A stretch of DNA of 64,000 nt, taken from positions 310,001 to 374,000 of the forward strand of contig OZ025819.1 in assembly GCA_964019425.1 (NCBI GenBank), read 5' to 3'. The stretch's first letter is position 1. Each line of letters starts with the position of its first letter. Shown piece after piece: positions 46,609 through 58,634 of the stretch. Made by a program: the position numbers and the translations under genes. The notes under the pieces were generated by a model. That model was not told the DNA's origin and did no database searches. It was given only the letters and a program-made list of their open reading frames with translations. The stretch is from Flectonema sp. DT1601. Taxonomy: Eukaryota; Euglenozoa; Diplonemea; Diplonemida; Diplonemidae.

Positions 46609-49483
46609 GCAACCGCTAAGCAACGTTGCTTCAATTCGGGTTTGTGTTATCCTTTAGTTGAAAAGAAAATACCTCCTTAAAACAAACAAAAAAAAAAAAA
46701 AACCTAAGCCTTCCATTTATAGTTAAATATAACAATAAATTCACTGTAGGTCTGTCTTGGAAGGTCGGTATAAAATCACCAACAGTAGTTTCGCTAAGGT
46801 AATATTTTGTAAAAATTCCAAAACAAGGAAAACAACCTTAGCATATGTATGACGGCGATACAAGATCCGCAAAGTGAGATGAAAATGATGGATGCTCCCT
46901 GTAAAGGTAAGTTCCCGAGATGATGTTCCACTTGCTACTTTTAGGGATCTCTTGACTACGTGAGAAGCAAGTGAAGACAGGCTGAATAAATTGCCGAGAG
47001 GATGTTTCTTTCTAAAATTTTATTCAACTTTCTTTTGTGATGTTTGAGAAGCTTCGTTCTTTATTACTTTTTTTATTTGTTCTTTTAATACTGTATTTAT
47101 AAATAACATGGAGTATAAAAAGTTCTCCAAATATCCAAAAAAACGGCCGAATCCTTCAATCAGGCTACTCCACAGGAAAAATGATTTTTTGAATTTTCTG
47201 GTGTCCAAGATCCAGAATCAAAACGATTGTCCAGTCTCGATTGAAGTCTTCTTCTCTACACGTTGAAATCAGCGAAGACACAGTCAGTGTTGACCAGCAG
47301 ACCAGTGGAAGCCGACAGAGACATTGGTGTCATCAAAGAGATAAATGTTACGAATCACCATTTTGCATTCAAAATGTGTGCCTTAGTACATCTCCAAAAG
47401 ACTTTTTAGAAAATCCTCTATCTTTTTTTTTTTTCCACAGTAAGCTTCCAAAATTGTTATACTCCAGGTTTTCTATACACCATGTTTTTTATGAATACAG
47501 TATTTCATTTTCGAAGGGGAAAAAAAAAAAAAAAAAAAAAAATTACCCAGACAACGAAAAAGAAAAAGAGGGGGAAATCACCAAGTTTATATGATGGTTT
47601 TTTTTTTCTTTTTTGTTCGCACGCATAGTACGACCCTTTTCCCTTTCCCATCTCCGAGGTTTTGTTTTCTATCTGTTATTCTTTTGTTTTCATATATTTG
47701 TCGTACCAAATTCAGACATGTAGCAAGTAAAGTCGTGCCTTTAGTCTGTAAGGTTGGGCTGCTTGAGTGCTTTCCAAGCAATTGCTGCACTTCCAAAAGA
47801 CAAAGCATATGTCATCCCGCACTTCGACTGGTGGAAGCCTAGCCCTGCAATCCAACCAGGTGTTTGTATTTAATGAAAAATGTCAATCTCGGGTTAATTA
47901 ATTTAAGTTACTCTTTGTTTCTTTCTGAATTGTAAGAACAAGCGTACTTGCGTCGTTACTGTTTCTGTGCACACAAAGAATTCTTAGGGATCAATTCTAG
48001 TGTGTCTATTGTTCGTAGCTGTTCTCCAAGTGTTGCTATAAAATGCAAAGCACTGTTGTTTGCTTCGGAAGGGAGGAAGTAGCTCTTCTTCTTTCAAAAG
48101 TTTACTCTTCCCTGTTGACGAAGTTTTCCTGCTGCAAAAGCGAGGATAAAAAACAAACAGTTTGCCAATTGATGATGGGGACCACTACTATTATGTGGCT
48201 GTGATAGGTTCCCGACACCAAACGGCAATACACATCAGCACCACTCAGCGAGTTACGGCTTAGGACAATAGAAACAGTTAACGGTGACGATCAAGGCGCT
48301 TTTTTTTTAACTTGCAAGCAGTGGTTCCCGTGGACCACTATTATGTAAGCTCGTGACAACAAAAAAGAGTTATGACAAAAAAAAAAAAAAAAAAAGAACC
48401 TGTTTTTTTAATGACATGTTTTTGCGACTTCTTTGCAGCAACACATCCTCCTGGTTGACATTCTGCACTATAAACAATTAAGAAATACACTACTGCTGGG
48501 GAAAGAATCACACTTTACATAGAGCGGAATCAGTACTGCAATTGGTACTTGATGGTGTACGCAAAAAATCACTTTTAAGTGTGATGTTATTTTCTTCAGC
48601 TGAACAGAAAAAGGAATATGAAAAAAAAAAAAAAAAAAAAAAAAAAAGACCCTCGCAAACACACACACACACGACTACAATACTTGTTGGGAATGAAGTT
48701 CGTTTCGTATGCCCAGTTCTGTTTCTATTTTTTGTACTAGAGCCGACATACTTTGATGATCGGAATTCCTATTCTCTCATCAATAGGGACGCAACCATAT
48801 GAGGAAGTGCTACGGTGAGTACGGAAGGTGGTCGGCGAACTGTTTTATAGCATCCATGTTTTTCTTTTTCTTTTTTTTCCCCCTTAAACTTTTTATAGCA
48901 TCACGTTGATGTGTTTTGTTGGAAACATGATTCTGTGTTTTTCTTGGATTTTATCTGAGAGGTGTTTCTGTTTTTCTTTCTTGACTAACAGAATAGTTTT
49001 GAGTTGAGATAATTTTATATCTCTGATGTCAGTTCAATGAAAAAGTTAGTTATTCCCGTTACATCAACGGAGGGGACTTCACATCGTATTGACTATCAAC
49101 CAACCAACAAACAGAAATACCCGTTACGTCAACGGTCATATTTTGTTTGTATCTTGCATTGCATGATACTTTTTGTTTCTAATTCTTTTCTTCGCTCATT
49201 GGTTTCTGTTTTGCCTTTGTTTTTTTTTCTTTCTTGTTGCTTCATTTATTGTTTTTTTTTTTTTTTGAATTATATAGCCATATCAAAGCAGACCACATGA
49301 CCCCTGTTGAGCGATTGTTGTATTGAGCATTATGGCAGCAGGATGTTTCTTCCTTGCTTTCCATTTTCCAGCAAACAGGAGATTTAAAAGTTTGTTCTTT
49401 AGAGTGCTGTTTTGTTTTCTCGTAATTTCAATTATTTAATACGCACACTAATATTGTATGTTACTCAGGATCGGTTCCCACAA

Positions 49484-50285
49484 ATGCCGGACAAAGGAGA
49501 GGAACACGTAGTCCAAGATACGTGGACATTTTGGTTTGAGAAGAGAGACGTTGCGAATAGAGCAGCATGGGACCGTGGATTAGTAAAAATCGGAGCTTTT
49601 AACTCCTTGGAGGGATGGCTGAAGTACTACAGCAGACTCGCAAGACCATCGACATTGCAAAAACAGATGAGCTACTACTTGTTTAGAGGAGAGATGAAAC
49701 CAACTTGGGAAAACTATCCTGAAGGTGGACACTGGACTGTTACGTTAGCAAAGACTTTTGATCTCAATCAATTTGACAGACTGTGGGAACAAATTCAATT
49801 CGCACTCATTGGTGAGGGATTCAACACTCCTCACGTGATCGGAGCATTATTGTCAGTTAAGAAAGACTGCAACACTCTTAGTTTATGGATGGACAACAAT
49901 GATAAATCTAGGTATGGATAATACCCTACTGCGGTTATTATAATTTCCCTCTTTTTTTTTCCCCCTTAAAATTCCTCGACAAAAACAGGTTTACCGTTTG
50001 CGACGATCTTCGTTCATTCCTTAACTTTGGTCTTAATGTTTTAGTTGAGCACAAGTCACACGCGATCTCAATTAAAGAACAGAGCGGTAAAGGAGGAGAC
50101 GCTTACGTCATAAAGACACCAAATATCAGAGCTGGAGATGCTGAGATGACTGTATGTGTTGTTACTATCTGATTCAAGTTTTTATTACTTGTATGAAAAG
50201 AAATAAATAAAATAAAAATAAAACACAGCCACCTGCGATGGATCTTGATAAAGACAAAGATATTCCTGTTCAAGATCGCAGCTGA
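49484..50285 (+). CDS. eIF4E: Translation initiation factor eIF4E, three exons
   Basis: Exons 49484-49911, 49989-50151 and 50229-50285; both introns are 77 nt (GTATGG...ACAG, GTATGT...ACAG). The joined protein is 215 aa, the usual size. I start at MPDKGEEHVV, 13 bases or so after the acceptor TTACTCAG. Visible family features are the WTFWFEKRD start of the core, the cap-binding Trp-Glu pair in MKPTWENYPEGGHW, and the FDLNQFDRLWEQIQFALIGE helix. eIF4E binds the mRNA cap. If mRNAs here carry a spliced leader, its cap may be modified, which would make the binding pocket worth comparing with trypanosomatid eIF4Es. Confidence 0.95.
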
Positions 50286-50889
50286 TTGTTTCATATAGCC
50301 TACTAAAAAAAAAAAAAAAGAGTAATTATTCTTCCTTATGCTGTTATTCCCTCTTTGCATTTCTTCAGAAGCAAGGAACGAAGAGATCTTGTACCAAAGA
50401 ATAGCACAAAAGGGTTGGTACGATTATTCAAGGAACAAAAAAAAAAAAAAAAGAAAGAATTCATTTCGGCAGGTTTTGATCGACAGGACTATTTCATCTC
50501 ATTCCATGTGCCAAAGTACCGGACATCATTTAGGGTCTATTTGCAACAATTGCTTTTCTGCTGCAAAATTCCAAGTCCAATGTAGTGTACGTCGCCCAAG
50601 TGTAAGGGGCACAAGAAAAAAAAAAAAAAAAAAAAAATGGAAAAAGGAAAAAAAAAGAAGGAAAAAAAAACAAAAACCAAGACAAAAAAGAAGAAAAAAA
50701 CAAAAACAAAAAAAAAAATACAAATTATTATTTAGGCGAATTGCCTTTGATTTTACTCTATATTTTTAGGGTAATCGTCGTTGGATTAATACTTTCAGTT
50801 TTTTTTATTTTATTTTTTCCCCCAGTCCCTTCCCTGCAAAACTAACATGCGGGTGAATAAGTGAATAAATAAAACACTCACAAATTACA
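50286..50889. other. Spacer with A-rich tracts
   Basis: Contains long A/G-rich runs whose ORFs are poly-Lys and not credible. A T/C tract ending CCCCCAG (AG at 50824-50825) is the acceptor for the kinase gene, giving a 5' UTR of about 64 nt. Confidence 0.65.
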
Positions 50890-52760
50890 ATGGGAAGTGG
50901 AACGTCGAAACGTACACAGGAGGAGACTGAGAAGAAGCTTGCTGTAGAGCTGGCACGGATAGTTTCTGAAACACACTTCGAATTGCTTACTCCCGCCTAC
51001 ATCACAAAAAAGATGGAAGAATCACTTCAGTTAAAATTAACAAAAGAACAACAAACGATGATCAGAGAACACGTTGAGAAGGTTTTATCGTATCATTTTA
51101 GAAGTAAATACCGAATTAACGAAATCCTCGGTAAAGGTGGTTACTCCGTTGTACACAGCTGCCAACGAGTAGAAGACGGACAAAACAATGCTGTCAAAGT
51201 TATTGACAAGCAAAAATTAAGTAAAAATGCTCTCAAATCATTAAAAGAAGAGATTATCACAATGCAAACACTCAGCCATCCAAGGCTGATCCAGTTATAT
51301 GAAGTATTTGACCATGGTCCTACACTCTACTTGGTTATTGAAAAAGTTGAAGGAGGTGAATTATTTGACGAGATTGTTCGCCTTCACAAATATGATGAAG
51401 AAATAGCATCTGAGATTCTTCATAACTTCCTTGACGGACTGAACTACATGCATTCTAAAGGATATGTTCACAGAGATATTAAACCAGAAAATATTCTTCT
51501 GCTTCGTAAGCCTCAGCATCCAAATGACATGTGCAAAGACCTAAAAATCGTTGATTTTGGGTTTGCTGCTCACGTCGGTGAAGGAGAACCGTTGAACACC
51601 TGCTGTGGAACCCCAAGATACATAGCACCAGAGGTTTTAAATGCCGGATTATTTCAAAAAATTAAAGGATACGGAAAGACCTGTGATATGTGGGCAGTTG
51701 GAGTTATCACTTTTATTTTATTGTTTGGAAAGGCACCATTTTATCACAGAGATCGCAACCAATTGTGGAACCACATCTGCGGGGGAATATGGTCCGTCCC
51801 TGCTGGAAGTGAAAGTAAGATAAGTGAAAATGCTATCGATTTCATCACTAAACTGATTGAAGTAGACACAACAAAACGTTTGACGTGTCCTCAAGCACTA
51901 TCACATCCGTTCATAACTGACAGAAGGAAATCAGCCGACTCCGCAGTTCACTTAAAAGATACGGTCGCTAACTTGGAAGAGTTTAACGCCCGTGAAAAGT
52001 TTAAGGCGGCAATCTTCGGTATTCAATCGCTATCACGTGTTGCGTATATTCAGAAATGCTTAAGCTTAGGAGTAAAGACCAATACTGGATTAATAAAGAA
52101 AATGGATAACGGTGATTTGGGTGATGACACCACCTTCCTAGACATGACCACAAACTATGTTGGAGGTAAGGGATTATGTGCTGTTTTGGAGATGGTTAAC
52201 GAGGGATGTCCAAACCTGCGAAAAATCAATCTTCGAGGGTGTTCTGTGAACAACACTGTCATCACTGCACTCGTTGATGTTGCGCTTACTCATCCCAAAT
52301 TAGAAGCCATCGACTTGGCATCTAATCCTCTGTATGTTTTATTTAATTATTGAAAGGAGGGAGTGAAGATTTCTGATTTCACTTTTAATTTTTTATTATA
52401 CAACAAAACAAACAGATCTTACAAAGCTGGTACACTCATACTGTCATTGGTAAAGCAAAACCATAGAATTAAAAATATCGATTTAGAAGATACAAAGATT
52501 CAAGAAGGTATACTCCGACAGATAAACACTCAACTAGATCTTAACAGGTATGAATTGTTTGGTTGTCTTTTTCATTTTATTGAGGACAACAAAAAAAAAA
52601 AATTAGTAAAACACAAACAATCAACAGGAGTGGTAGGATGAAAGACTACTTTCGGAAAAAAGAAAAAACCGATGCGGAAGGGACACCAGCAGCTGCTGAT
52701 GCCGAAGGAGCACCAGCAGCTGAAGCTCCTTCAGTGGCTGCTGATCTTGGTGCGCCATAG
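50890..52760 (+). CDS. CaMK-type Ser/Thr kinase, N-myristoylated, with C-terminal leucine-rich repeats; three exons
   Basis: Exons 50890-52331, 52416-52547 and 52628-52760; introns 84 and 80 nt (GTATGT...ACAG, GTATGA...ACAG). Product 568 aa. MGSGTS at the N-terminus fits the N-myristoylation consensus, so membrane attachment is likely. The kinase domain (about 75-345) is complete: GKGGYSVV, Lys103 in AVKV, Asp196 in HRDIKPEN, Asp222 in DFGFA and GTPRYIAPEVL. About 390-520 holds LRR-like repeats (LRKINLRGCSVNNTVITALV; LEAIDLASNPL) that continue across both introns. The tail is Lys-rich then Ala/Pro-rich (DAEGTPAAADAEGAP). A kinase plus LRR tail is uncommon outside plants and some protists. No EF-hands, so not a CDPK. 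Confidence 0.9.
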
Positions 52761-52916
52761 TTATGCGTTGGAATGCTTGCGAAGGATGCGCACGTCGCAG
52801 AAACGATTATACTCACAACCGACCAATCACATTGTTAGCGAGAGGTTTGGGTCGCCAATCTCGAGAGAGATTGAAAATACTTGCGAGCAGTATTTTTTTT
52901 TTTTTTTTTTTTTTTT

Positions 52917-53013
52917 GCACCGACAAAGTCGGAGAAGAAACCATTCGGATCAAGAGCCGTAATTTATTATGTCAATGTTAACAACAAAATATGAGGCTTA
53001 TCTGAATGGTTTT
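52917..53013 (+). ncRNA. Bipartite stem-loop element, copy 4
   Basis: Hairpin CCGAC-AAA-GTCGG (52920-52932), linker AGAAG, then AAACCATTCGGAT (52938-52950) pairing with ATCTGAATGGTTT (53000-53012) over 13 bp with a single G-U pair. It begins 156 bases after the kinase stop behind a T-run and is followed by another T-run. This is the best-formed copy. Confidence 0.65.
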
Positions 53014-54351
53014 TCTTTTTTTTTTTTTTTTTTTTGATACAATTCTTTTTAATCATGTAGTTGCATTCAACACATTATCTGGGAGGTGATATTGTTTTCG
53101 CATGTAGCCAATAGGTAGTCAACCTTCTTACCTCTGTTTGTCTTCTTGTTTTTTATTATTTATTAATTATGCTGCCTGTTGAGTGGCTTCGGAATGCGTG
53201 ACTGTGTTATTTTACTATATCTATTCACTTGGGGACCAAATTGTCTTCCATCTACCAATGTTAGTAGAAACATCCAGCTGAGAGAGCTCCGATTAAGTGA
53301 AGAACAATTGGGGATTTATTCTTTTATTCATACGACAATTAGAGGGATGATGTTGGGAGACTCAAGCCTCTTTCCTATTTCAATTATTAATTTTTTTTTT
53401 TTTTTTTTTCCCTTCAACTCTCACCAAGTATTGACTGCGCTTTGTGCTTGACTTCTCCAGTCATATTATTGTGAGCTTACTGGTCGGTAGTTATTTCCCA
53501 GTTTCAGTTCAAATCCCGATGACCTTTTTTTTTTTTTTTTTGTTTGTCATTGCTGTTTCCCAAATAATTCTTTAAGTCAGTTGTTCCATTGGTTTCTACT
53601 TTTTTTTTCTCCCCTTCTCTTTCCTTTTTACCTTTCCCCCAAAGTATGTTAGACTTAGCCAGTTAACCCTTTTGCGACTTAGCTTGGGGACTGCTTTCTC
53701 TAAAATGAGAAAACGACTGCAAAAAAAAAAAAAAAAAGAATGAAAATAAAAATGAAAAGGAAAAGTTCAAAACAAAAAAAAAAACTGAAATTCGCAGAAA
53801 AAATTGGGTTTCACTAAACCAGTTGACAATTATCATGTAGGCAGCCAGATGCAAAAAAAAAAAAAAAAAGAAGGGGAAAATAAAAATAAAAAAACAGAGA
53901 AAAAGTGGAATCTCAACTCTCCTCGTCATTAAGCCTATCCTGCAGTTGTGTGGTACCAAACTGTTACTTCTGTGCGAATTCTTTTTGGGGATTTGAGAGG
54001 TTTGATTTCTTTTAATAAAAATATTATAATGACCATTTTGTAGCGTTCTTTTTGAATTCTATTTTTTTTTTTTTTTTTTAAATTATTTGTCTCTTCACTC
54101 TTAGTTCTTTAATTATGTTTTTTTTCCCCTGCTTTTTTTTTTTTTTTTTTTTTTTGTTGTTTTTTTTGTTGTTTTTTTTTTTTTCCCTTCTACCCTCCCC
54201 ATTTGGATGTAAAAAAAAAAAAAAAAAAAAAAAACCACAGTAAGATTCCCGACCCAATTTATTTCAGTGGGTGTTATTAAAAACTAAATTGAAGTCGATA
54301 TCAGCAATTTATTATTTTCTTATTTTTCATCTCAATCACAGAAAGTACGCA
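53014..54351. other. Gene-free spacer, 1.3 kb
   Basis: T-runs and A-runs; short ORFs through them are not credible. Near 54345 an acceptor CAATCACAG precedes the RPB2 start by ten bases. Confidence 0.65.
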
Positions 54352-57300
54352 ATGGATGAAGAATCATCATACCAGGGTAGTGAGAGTGAAGATGACGATA
54401 TCCGTGATGACGAATTAAACCAGGATGATATTTGGGAAGTTATCAGTGCGTATTTTGAAGAAAAGGGTCTTCTAAGACAGCAATTAGATTCTTTTAATCA
54501 TTTCGTATTCCATACTGTTCAAGAAGTCGTAGATGAAACCCAATCAGTAATTTGCAGAATGAACCCACAATATATCCCTGGAGAAGAAGAACCCGTACCT
54601 GAACACAGACACATGAAGCTTGGACAAGTTCACGTAATGAGACCAGTCATTAGGGAAGGTGATACTTTGAGTAAACAGCCTTTTCCGAATGAGTGCCGTC
54701 TTAGGAATTTAACCTATGAAATAGGAATGAAAGTAGACATTGGTCTTCAGATTTTCAGAGAAAAGGATCAGGGAAACGAGACAATCGTTGAACTCAAATC
54801 CGAAAAAAACATTGAAATGGTCGACCTCGGGTTCGTACCAGTGATGCTTCGATCTGATTTCTGTCATTTACATGACTTAAAGGAGACTGAATATCAATTA
54901 GCAGGTGAATGCCCTCACGATCAAGGTGGATATTTTATTTGTAACGGTACAGAAAAAGTTCTTGTTGCGCAAGAGAGGCAAGCACAGAATCACGTTTACG
55001 TCTTTCAAAAAAAACAACCGAACAAACATTTATTCTCTTGTGAAATTAGATCGACATTAGAAAAGAGTAACAGACCGGCGAGTACCTTTTGGTGTCGTAT
55101 GTTAACAGCCTTGACTGCAAGAGGTGGTGGTCATTGTATTGAGGCGACTTTACCATACATTAGGGTTGATATTCCGATAATTACTGTCTTTAGAGCACTC
55201 GGATTCGTAGCTGACAGAGACATTATGGAACATATTGTTTACAATTTCGATGATCAAGATATGCTTGAGTCTCTCAGACCTTCTCTTGAATGGTCTGCTG
55301 TTATTCAAACAACAAACTTAGCTCTTGACTTCATCGGTCGTCGTTCAGGTAAACGTGAAGGAGTGTCTCAAGAGGACCGTATTGAATACGCTAAAAAGAT
55401 TTTGATTACTGAACTGCTACCCCACGTCGGAGCAAAAGAATTTTGTGAAACAAAAAAAGTTTACTTTATTGGTTTCATGGTTCACAAACTTCTTCAGGCA
55501 TACTTAGGTCGTCGTACTGAGGATGACAGAGATTTCTTTGGAAACAAACGTGGAGATGCTGCGGGTGTGTTGATGGGACAACTGTTCCGAATCGCATTAA
55601 ATAAAATTGCGAAAGAATTGACGAAGAAACTGCAATACGCAATGAACAACAGAAAAGAGTTCAAACCTTGGAAAGAGATGCGTGAGTGCGCAGCTGGACT
55701 AACAAAGAACCTTCGATACGCTATGGCAACAGGAAACTGGGGAGGAAAGGCTGGTGATGCTGGTCTTCGAACAGGAGTTGCTCAGGTGTTAAACAGACTA
55801 ACATACAACAGCGCTCTCTCTCACTTGAGACGTCTTAATACTCCTATTGACAGAGGAGGAAAAGAAACCAGACCACGTCTTCTTCATAGTACCCAATGGG
55901 GTTATGTCTGTCCTGCTGAAACCCCCGAAGGACATGCCATTGGTCTTGTTAAAAATTTCTCTCTCATGTCTCAAATCACTACGGGTATGTCTATTGGCTG
56001 TTTAGTATTTTTATAAATAAATATCATAAAAAAACCTAATATAATTAACAACAATCAGGTACTGATGCCTCTGATGTTATGAAGTATCTAAATCAGTGGA
56101 ATACTCTTAATTTGGAATTATTAGCACCTTCAGATGTCGGATCTGCTGAACAAACAAAAGTGTTCATCAACGGTAATTGGATTGGTATCCACGCTGACCC
56201 AGAACCTATGATTATGGATCTCAAGTTAAAGAGAAGAAGTCGAGAACTTAGTCAGGAAGTATCAATTGTTAGAGATTTGAAAGAGAGAGAGTTAAGAATC
56301 TGGACTGATCCTGGAAGACTTACCCGACCATTGTTCGTTGTTGATAATTTCACTGATGAAGAAGGATTCGTAAGAAATAAACTTCGAATCAGAAAGAAAC
56401 ACATCACTGATTTGAGAAAGGGTGACGACGAATCTGCAATCCTTTCATGGGATGGATTAGTACAAGCACAGCTTATCGATTTAATCGATGTTGAAGAAGA
56501 AGACAGTATTATGATAGCCTTTAACCAAGACAGATTAAAGATTCCTGGTGAAGACGATGGAGGTAAACTAGAACAAGCTGAATACACAACATACACTCAT
56601 TGTGAAATTCATCCTGCTATGGTTTTAGGAATATGTGCTTCTATCATCCCGTTTCCTGATCACAACCAAGCTCCTCGAAACACATATCAATCTGCGATGG
56701 GAAAACAAGCGATGGGTGTTTATGTTTCTAACTTCCTTGCGAGATACGATACGACTGCTCATGTTTTGTATTATCCTCATAAGCCACTTGCTGGTACTAA
56801 GTCAATGCGTTACATGCATTCTAACGATCTACCAGCTGGTCACAATGCTATTGTAGCAATTAGTTGTTACTCAGGATACAATCAGGAAGATTCAATTATC
56901 TTTAATCAAAGTGCTGTTGATAGAGGTTTCTTTAGAAGTTGTTTCTACCGAACTTACAGAGATGATGCTAAGCGATCAGTAAGAACTGGTGGTTCTGAAA
57001 CATTCGCAAAGCCTGACCACTCTATTACCATGGGACTAAAGAGAGCATCGTATGATAAGATTGATAATGATGGATTAGCTATCCCTGGAGCTCGTGTATC
57101 TGGTGGTGATATCATTATAGGAAAGGTATCTCCACTTCCAAAAACTGAAGCCACTCAAGTAGTTGAAGCAAAATTCCAATACAAAGATGCCAGTACCAAA
57201 CTAAGAATCTCTGAAGGAGGTGTTGTCGATGGAGTAATGATGACAACAAACAAAGATGGAAATAGATTCGTAAAAGTAAAGGTTCGATCAGTTCGTATTC

Positions 57301-58152
57301 CTCAAGTTGGTGACAAGTTCTGTTCACGTCACGGTCAGAAGGGAACGTTAGGAATCACATTCAGACAAGAAGACATGCCTTACACTCAGGAAGGTATTGT
57401 TCCAGATATTATTATGAACCCCCACGCTATTCCTTCTAGAATGACTATTGGTCACTTGTTTGAAACTCTTTTAGGAAAGGTTGCCTGTTGTCAGGGTATC
57501 GAAGGAGATGCCACTCCATTCGTTGACGGTTTCAACGTCAATGAAATGAGTAAACGACTTCACGAACTTGGATATCAATTACGTGGTAATGAAGCGATGT
57601 ACTGTGGTCACACTGGTCTTCCGTTAGAATCTAAAATCTTCTTAGGACCGACATACTACCAAAGATTAAAGCATATGGTTGAAGACAAAATCCATAGTAG
57701 AGCTAGAGGTCCTCTTCAGAAACTTGCAAAACAACCATCAGAAGGCCGTGCTAAGGATGGAGGTCTTCGATTCGGAGAGATGGAAAGAGATTGTATGATT
57801 TCCCACGGAGCGTCTAATTGGCTAAAGGAACGTCTTTTCCACGTCTCTGATCACTACAGAGTACACGTTTGTGATAAATGTGGTCTCTTCGCTATTGCTG
57901 ATTTAAAGACAAGAACGACAGCACAGAATCACACCTTTAAATGTACCTTCTGCCGCTCTACATCTAAGATTTCACAAGTTTTGATGCCTTATTGCTGTAA
58001 GCTGTTGTTTCAGGTATTGTGTTTTTTTATGTTCTGTTTTGTGTCATAATTGTGTTGTGTTTTTTTTGATAACAAAAAAAAAACAAAAAAAAACCCAACA
58101 GGAACTCATGGCTATGGCAATTGTACCTCGTATAGTTACTCAAGCAGTTTAG
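54352..58152 (+). CDS. RPB2: RNA polymerase II second-largest subunit (RPB2), three exons
   Basis: Exons 54352-55984, 56059-58013 and 58102-58152; introns 74 and 88 nt (GTATGT...TCAG, GTATTG...ACAG). Product 1212 aa, normal for RPB2. I start at MDEESSYQGS, just after the acceptor CAATCACAG. Visible features: ERVLV-type lobe (NGTEKVLVAQER), STQWGYVCPAETPEGHAIGLVKN split over the fork region, the active-site motif GDKFCSRHGQKGTLGI, and the C-terminal clamp with Zn ligands CDKC...CTFC, then YCCKLLFQELMAMAIVPRI. The Zn region and the KLLFQELMAM end indicate Pol II rather than Pol I or III. The last intron splits the C-terminal KLLFQ/ELMAM motif, so a genomic ORF alone would miss the true end. Confidence 0.96.
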
Positions 58153-58195
58153 AATAAGAAGAAGAAACTGCGTCTTTTTTCTGTTTAGTGTTTTG

Positions 58196-58211
58196 CCGGG
58201 CAATTACCCGG
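58196..58211 (+). terminator. Hairpin closing on CCCGGTTTT after RPB2
   Basis: CCGGG (58196-58200) pairs with CCCGG (58207-58211), loop CAATTA, followed by TTTT. It lies 43 bases after the stop and is preceded by TTTAGTGTTTT, as also seen near the NDUFV2 hairpin. The rest of 58153-58634 is spacer ending in the acceptor TCATTTCAG. Confidence 0.45.
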
Positions 58212-58634
58212 TTTTAACAGAGAGCCTTCTTTGATAGTGTTTGCTGTTTTTTTTTATTTATATTTTTTTATTTTTATTCATTTCCCTGCCACCTCTTTTT
58301 ATTTTGTTTTATCGAGTTCTCTCCCTGTCACCCCTTATGGCTTATACCCTTGTGGAGGGGGGGTCCCCAATCAAAGATGTTTAAAAAAAAGAGTCTGGAA
58401 AAAAAAAAAAAAGAAAGAAGTTTCGCAGATTATAGCTAGAAGAGCCTGTTGATACCGACGCGGCGAGTAGCATCCATGAGTTTGTTTCTTAATTCTATTT
58501 TTTTTTTTCCTTTTAAAACAGCACATGCGTTGAGTTAGCCGAGGAACTGGTTTGGAATTATTCATCAGACCTGTTTATAATGTTATATTTAATTCTCTCA
58601 TTTCAGGTTCAAGGTCAGAACCTTCACCCGGCAG

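Larger units (their letters stand above)
43956..49483. other. Longest gene-free region, 5.5 kb
   Basis: No full-length gene. It contains hairpins ending in T-runs (44050-44072, 44416-44435), a pair of adjacent strong hairpins (44939-45066), the TIR element 45495-46413, a (CT)n/T-run near 45355, a hairpin AGTGGT...ACCACT near 48331, and a duplicated 16-mer CCCGTTAC[AG]TCAACGG (49055 and 49120). Short ORFs, many through homopolymers, are not credible. No tRNA, rRNA or snRNA was recognised. TTACTCAG near 49467 is the acceptor for eIF4E. Confidence 0.6.

Noticed and set aside
50338-50769. 143-aa Lys-rich ORF and overlapping frames before the kinase gene
   Set aside because: Most of the length is translated A/G-rich low complexity and the region is the kinase 5' spacer.
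53505-53525. GTTCAAATCCC resembling a tRNA T-loop
   Set aside because: The flanking bases do not form a T-stem and no acceptor or anticodon arm can be built upstream.
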